DNA from: Bryobacteraceae bacterium
GTDB taxonomy: Bacteria; Acidobacteriota; Terriglobia; Bryobacterales; Bryobacteraceae
Assembly: GCA_026129905.1 (NCBI GenBank)
Contig: JAHCHE010000012.1
Span: forward strand, 62,001 to 126,000
DNA: 64,000 nt
Direction of reading: 5' to 3'
The notes beneath the pieces were generated by a model that was given only the letters and a program-made list of their open reading frames with translations, ran no database searches and had not been told where the DNA came from. Positions 60,337-64,000 of this stretch are shown here, one piece after another. Every line of letters starts with the position of its first letter. Within the stretch, counting starts at the first letter, position 1. Made by a program: the position numbers and the translations under genes.

Positions 60337-60386
60337 CTTGGCGTCGTGCCTGCCAAGCCGGGGGCACCTCGCTGCACGACGCCAAG
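60337..60386. terminator. long hairpin between convergent genes
   Basis: A perfect 13-base inverted repeat, CTTGGCGTCGTGC against GCACGACGCCAAG, with a 24-base loop, lies between the DUF6448 gene and the oppositely oriented cytochrome gene. No U-run follows, so it may be a bidirectional terminator-like or RNA-stabilising structure. Confidence 0.45.
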
Positions 60387-60489
60387 AGCCTGCCTCGGCA
60401 GCCCCAAGTGAACGCGTGGTTCTGAATCGGGCGCATACGCGGTGGAGGTCTATTACAGTGCGAACCGGTGTAACTTCCGCTGACCACCG

Positions 60490-61716
60490 TCAGCGGTCGT
60501 CTGCTGAGCGCATCTCCCCCGCCAGATGGCGGATCGCGGTGAGCGACTTCTTCATCGCCGCCCAGCCATACCATAGCGCGTAATCCGGGTTGGCGTGAAA
60601 GGTTCCCTGGAAAGTTCGCATGCGGTGCTCAAGATGCATCTCATGGAGCTTTATCTCAACCGGGGTCGCCGCGTCGTGGAAGGTCAGCAGGTCCGGGTAG
60701 TTGTAGGTGTAGCTCTCTGGTTTTTTGATGACTCCATCAGCGTACAGCCCTGCCACAATCTCGATCGCCTCGGCCATCAACCTGTCGGCCTCGCGGATCA
60801 TCTGATCGCCCTTCTCGAGTTCCGCTCTAGCGAAATTTTCTGAGTGGCATCCGCGACATGTTCCGATCATCTTGTTGCGCTCAGCGTCGAACTCCTCCTG
60901 ACTCAGCCTTGCTACCTGTGCCTGTTTGACCACTTCGAGCCGGGCCGTGGGATTCCCTTCCGGATCGAGTACGCCGAGTCCTTTAAGGAGGATGACGCGG
61001 TCCGCTGCCCATTGCTCATCGGCCGGCATCGGAAGCCGCACGGCGAGAAAGCCCCAGGCGGTCCGCACTTCGTGGTTGCCCTCCTGCATGTGGCAGGTCT
61101 GACAGGTCGGAGCGGAACTGCTTTCGGGCAGGATGCCATTCTGTTTCAGCAAATAGCGGACGCCGTGCTTGGAAGCGGAGTACATTTCCCATTGCGGATG
61201 GTCAAAGCCCATATGACAGGTCTGGCAGGCCTGTGGCTGTTGAGCCTCGGTCTTGGAAAAGGTGTGGCGTGTGTGACATGCATCGCAGGAGGCGAGGCCG
61301 AAACCAGCGCCCTGCGCTTTCAATTCCTTGATCTCGTCTTCCGACTTGAGACCGAGCTTGTGACAGCCCCCGCAACCCTTCATGCCCTCGGTCATCGCCA
61401 TGGCCTGCCAATGGAATGTTGGCATGGCCTTCATGGATGCCCACCCGAAGGCGTGCTTTCCAGCACTGAACTGTTGAACCTGGGTCGGATGACAGTTACT
61501 GCAAGTATCCGGCGTCGGGATGAGGACCTGGGAGACGTCGTCAGCGGACGCATGGTCGCTACCGTGGCACGTGGAGCAATCGATTGCGTTCTGAGCATGT
61601 CGGCTCAACTGCCAATCCGCGACAATGCCGGGCGTAACCTGTTTATGGCAGTCGACGCATTCCTGGCCGAGTCCAGTGGATCCGAAAATGATGATGATGG
61701 CGATCAGACGATACAT
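60490..61716 (-). CDS. octahaem hydroxylamine-oxidoreductase-like cytochrome c
   Basis: 408 residues. ATG 61716 (GAAAGGAGCGTCACAG) starts a signal peptide, YRLIAIIIIFGSTGLG. Eight CxxCH haem motifs are visible: CVDCH, CSTCH, CSNCH, CGGCH, CDACH, two CQTCH and CRGCH, the HAO-family number. Family members oxidise hydroxylamine or reduce nitrite or hydroxylamine in the periplasm; direction cannot be told here. Next to an Fe-S Rrf2 regulator. Confidence 0.85.
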   Translation of the reverse strand: MYRLIAIIIIFGSTGLGQECVDCHKQVTPGIVADWQLSRHAQNAIDCSTCHGSDHASADDVSQVLIPTPDTCSNCHPTQVQQFSAGKHAFGWASMKAMPTFHWQAMAMTEGMKGCGGCHKLGLKSEDEIKELKAQGAGFGLASCDACHTRHTFSKTEAQQPQACQTCHMGFDHPQWEMYSASKHGVRYLLKQNGILPESSSAPTCQTCHMQEGNHEVRTAWGFLAVRLPMPADEQWAADRVILLKGLGVLDPEGNPTARLEVVKQAQVARLSQEEFDAERNKMIGTCRGCHSENFARAELEKGDQMIREADRLMAEAIEIVAGLYADGVIKKPESYTYNYPDLLTFHDAATPVEIKLHEMHLEHRMRTFQGTFHANPDYALWYGWAAMKKSLTAIRHLAGEMRSADDR

Positions 61717-62061
61717 CTGTGACGCTCCTTTCAGATAATCAGCTTCCCAAAAAGGAATTGTATCAACCGACAGACCACACACCGATGACGGAAGTCGCGA
61801 GGGCCTCAATCCCCAAGGGCATATCAGAAACGTTCGACGTCCCGCTGGCCACGCTCCCATTGGGCATCAGCTAAGTCTCGAGGATGGTGAGGAGGCACTC
61901 TCCAAGATAAAACAGTTGTTGCCAGAAATGATTTATGAAATGCGTTCTTGTGTTTCGACCGGGCTGATGTGGATCACAGACCCGTCCGATCGCTAAACCC
62001 TGGCAGCCACGACTCATTGTTGACAGCTCGGTCAGCAATCTGTTGCGATGGGAAGAGCAGA

Positions 62062-62481
62062 ATGTTCTCCGTGACTTCCCAGTACGCCCTTCGCGCGCTG
62101 GCGTACCTGGCGACGCAGCAGCCGGATGCGATGGTGGGCGGCCAGGAGTTGTCGCGGCAGACTGGCATACCAAAAAACTACCTTTCCAAGATTCTGCTCG
62201 CACTTGGCAACGCTGGAATTGTCGAAGCGGTACGCGGGAACGCCGGCGGCTATCGCCTCGCCCGCGCCCCCAACGAAGTTCCGCTGATCCGTGTCGTCGA
62301 ACTCTTTGAGCGCCACGTGGCCAAGCGCGCCTGTCTCCTCGGCTTGCGGCGAGTCTGTTCGGACGAGGATCCCTGCATGGCGCATAACTCCTGGCGGCCG
62401 GCGAAGTTGGCCTACTTCGATTTCCTGGAAACCACAACCCTCCTGGACATCTCGTCTGCGGGAAAACTGACCGCTCCGTGA
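62062..62481 (+). CDS. Rrf2-family Fe-S regulator (NsrR/IscR-like)
   Basis: 139 residues. ATG 62062 follows GGAAGAGCAGA. The HTH (FSVTSQYALRALAYLATQQ; LSRQTGIPKNYLSKILLAL), wing (GNAGGYRLARAP) and three Cys in ACLLGLRRVCSDEDPC indicate a cluster-binding Rrf2 protein. It differs from the nsrR copy. Divergent from the cytochrome gene, so it probably controls it. Confidence 0.85.
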   Translation: MFSVTSQYALRALAYLATQQPDAMVGGQELSRQTGIPKNYLSKILLALGNAGIVEAVRGNAGGYRLARAPNEVPLIRVVELFERHVAKRACLLGLRRVCSDEDPCMAHNSWRPAKLAYFDFLETTTLLDISSAGKLTAP

Positions 62482-62932
62482 ACCGGTCCAAGCGTCAGCG
62501 GACCAGGGTCGCGGTGAGCCGCGTTCGCTAGCGACGCGGAACGGCAGATGAAAGACAACCTCTTCCCAAGATTCACAGATTGCGGTCAAAGGCTACGGCG
62601 GGGGAGGTCGCCGACTCTGAGCGCTTCGAGGCTGAGGCAACATTCGCCAGTCTGAGGCTGTCGCTCCCAGTTCGCTACCGAGATGAACCTCGCGGAGCAG
62701 CCAGGCAGCTTACCGTAAGAACTGTAAGGCTCACTGATCGGTCGACGAGATCCCACATCCACGTCATCGCCGAGTCGGCATCGGGCAATCCGACCTGGGC
62801 AATCGCCAGCACGCCCACGTGGCACAAGTCCTCTGTAGTCAGCCTGATTTCCGGTGCCTTTTGGCTCGCCAAGTGTGCAGTGCCTTCATGACCAGCTCCA
62901 GCTGCCCCGGTAGCAGGCAAGCTTGGAACGAC
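62482..62932. other. 450 bp with no convincing gene
   Basis: A minus-strand frame (62675-62920) reads HLASQKAPEIRLTTEDLCHVG and MTWMWDLVDRSVSLTVLTVSC but has no proper context, and a plus frame (62580-62891) has poor composition. The former may be a remnant. Nothing is assigned. Confidence 0.35.
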
Positions 62933-63799
62933 CTACCACAGAGCGATGACCACCAAGGCAGAGAAGGCGATTGACAGAGCGAGAGCACGCAGTCCGATGC
63001 GGCGAAATGGAACGGTGTGAGAGACCGGCCGGCGCAAGCGCATCAAAGCAGCTAAGTGGACGGCAGCAGCTAATGCCAACGGCAACGCAAGCAAAAAACG
63101 GCCGCAGACCAGGTGTAGGGCTCCTCCCAGGAGTAGGACAACCTGAGCCGCAAGGGCCCAACGAAAGGACTGAACCCATTCGTGGCGCTGTTCGCGCTGC
63201 CGTGCGGCGACTCGGGCACCGAGCCTTGCATGCACTACCAAAACGGCGGCTGCGCTGTATGCGGAATGGACTATCCACACCCACCATGCCGTCGGCTCAA
63301 GTCTCGGCTGAGCGGAGAGCCAGGCTACGAGTGCCGAAGAACTGAGCCCAACCGCACTGACAAGTTGCAGGGAGACAGACCTTTGGCGATTTAGCACCGT
63401 CATCACTACCGCCAACCCGACGAGCACGGAGGCCGAAATACCGAGTAGTGACAGCATTCGCCAGTCCCGACGAGCTAACAGTACTACCCCGCTCGCGGCG
63501 AGAATCATCAGGTTGCCAGCCAGAAAGCGCAAGGCCAGGCGGGACTCGGCCCTTGGTTCCCGCCAAACGAACGACTGGCGTCCCAGCACGACCAGCGGTT
63601 CCCGGACAGAAAAGGCGGCAACTACCGCCAGAGCTGCCGGGAGAATCAGCCAATCAACGTCACGCGCAAGGATGATCGCCGACAGAAACGGCAATGTCAA
63701 CATGCCCCACGCTCCATGCTCCCTCGGCAACATCGACCAGATCGAAGCGCTGGCGCCGCGTGTGTTTGTCAACCGCCGAGTGGACTCGGTAACGGTCAT
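62933..63799 (-). CDS. YwiC-like membrane protein
   Basis: 288 residues with eight or nine membrane segments and the YwiC hallmark PREHGAWGMLTLPFL near the N-terminus. YwiC-like proteins lie in nitrate/NO-related gene clusters. ATG 63799 overlaps the stop of the preceding gene (ATGA), so the two form an operon with genes to the right. Confidence 0.85.
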   Translation of the reverse strand: MTVTESTRRLTNTRGASASIWSMLPREHGAWGMLTLPFLSAIILARDVDWLILPAALAVVAAFSVREPLVVLGRQSFVWREPRAESRLALRFLAGNLMILAASGVVLLARRDWRMLSLLGISASVLVGLAVVMTVLNRQRSVSLQLVSAVGLSSSALVAWLSAQPRLEPTAWWVWIVHSAYSAAAVLVVHARLGARVAARQREQRHEWVQSFRWALAAQVVLLLGGALHLVCGRFLLALPLALAAAVHLAALMRLRRPVSHTVPFRRIGLRALALSIAFSALVVIALW

Positions 63800-64000
63800 G
63801 CCCGTCCTCGATCAGAGCGGCGGGCTGCAGCAGCCGACTTCACCATCTCGCACCAACGGCCAAACACGGTCGCTGAAAGGTCGGCCAGCCGGGGGACGTT
63901 CGCGGCAGGATCGATGGGCTCCGCCAAGCCGGCGACATCGGCGCTGTTCACTTCCTGGCTTAGCCAATCGGACACCATCTCGGCCGTCACCTCCAGGTGG
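63796..64000 (-). CDS. C-terminal part of an unidentified protein
   Basis: The frame enters from the right edge and ends at 63796, overlapping the YwiC start. It reads HLEVTAEMVSDWLSQEVNSADV, AEPIDPAANVPRLADLSATVFGRW and a basic C-terminus. A start inside the window (GTG 63990) would give 64 residues, but the frame is open to the edge, so it is probably longer. The family is not recognised. Confidence 0.5.
   Translation of the reverse strand, partial: HLEVTAEMVSDWLSQEVNSADVAGLAEPIDPAANVPRLADLSATVFGRWCEMVKSAAAARRSDRGRA

Noticed and set aside
60844-61722. 292-residue plus-strand frame
   Set aside because: Antisense of the octahaem cytochrome, whose eight CxxCH motifs and signal peptide are on the minus strand.
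1-64000. rRNA genes, CRISPR arrays and complete tRNAs
   Set aside because: No such sequence was recognised anywhere; only the 47-nt tRNA-Gly half is present.

Overview
The window is GC-rich DNA from a Gram-negative bacterium: it holds three TolC-type or periplasmic efflux parts, multihaem periplasmic cytochromes and MacB-type exporters. An Acidobacteriota-like host is plausible from gene style (ECF sigma/anti-sigma ahead of a MacB-type pump, DUF6448 proteins, fused E1 alpha/beta), but nothing here fixes the taxon. There is no rRNA, CRISPR array or recognisable integrase.

Region 1 (about 1-25.6 kb) is a plasmid/ICE-like accessory island. In order it carries a Pif1-type helicase, a Rad52-family annealing protein, a TOTE-type archaeo-eukaryotic primase, small orphan genes, and an HD-like protein. 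Next comes a Ycf46-like AAA ATPase with DUF1257 and DUF2997 partners and a radical-SAM protein, then a DUF3150-like protein. A PRTRC cassette follows (proteins E, C, F, B and ThiF), interrupted by a UPF0175/DUF3368 toxin-antitoxin pair. Further on are a DUF6094-type adenine methyltransferase, an SNF2-like helicase and a Gp157-like protein. Nearly all genes point the same way and many overlap by 4 bp. The AAA ATPase has its Walker B strand before its Walker A loop, which is a notable rearrangement. An IS5-family element with a CTAG duplication splits a 312-residue gene that sits ahead of a four-helix membrane protein. A roughly 500-bp element with IS21-like ends and no transposase lies before the methyltransferase.

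Region 2 (25.6-33.5 kb, minus strand) is one operon: ECF sigma, zf-HC2 anti-sigma, Spy/CpxP-like protein, TolC, membrane fusion protein, MacB-type ATPase and two permeases.

Region 3 (33.5-39.9 kb) is decayed. It holds a frameshifted exported protein, a J-like protein, a frameshifted CPBP protease, remnants of a Xre/MbcA-RES toxin-antitoxin pair, and a complete IS66 element with an 8-bp duplication.

Region 4 (40-47.9 kb) is a nitric-oxide-response locus. NsrR and two NsrR-type 11-1-11 operators flank a haemerythrin gene and a divergent operon of fused 2-oxoacid dehydrogenase E1, a diadenylate-cyclase-like protein and NnrS. A MobB-MobA fusion follows.

Region 5 (48-52.2 kb) mixes remnants with a haemerythrin/cupin/DUF6448 operon. 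A 47-nt tRNA-Gly 3' half at 49.04 kb looks like the right attachment site of an integrated element lying to its left.

Region 6 (52.2-60.3 kb) is a TetR-controlled exporter (HlyD, two ATPases, two ABC-2 permeases, TolC) with two matching palindromic operators, ending in a second DUF6448 gene. Region 7 (60.4-64 kb) has an octahaem hydroxylamine-oxidoreductase-like cytochrome, a second Fe-S type Rrf2 regulator and a YwiC-like membrane protein, again suggesting nitrogen-oxide metabolism.
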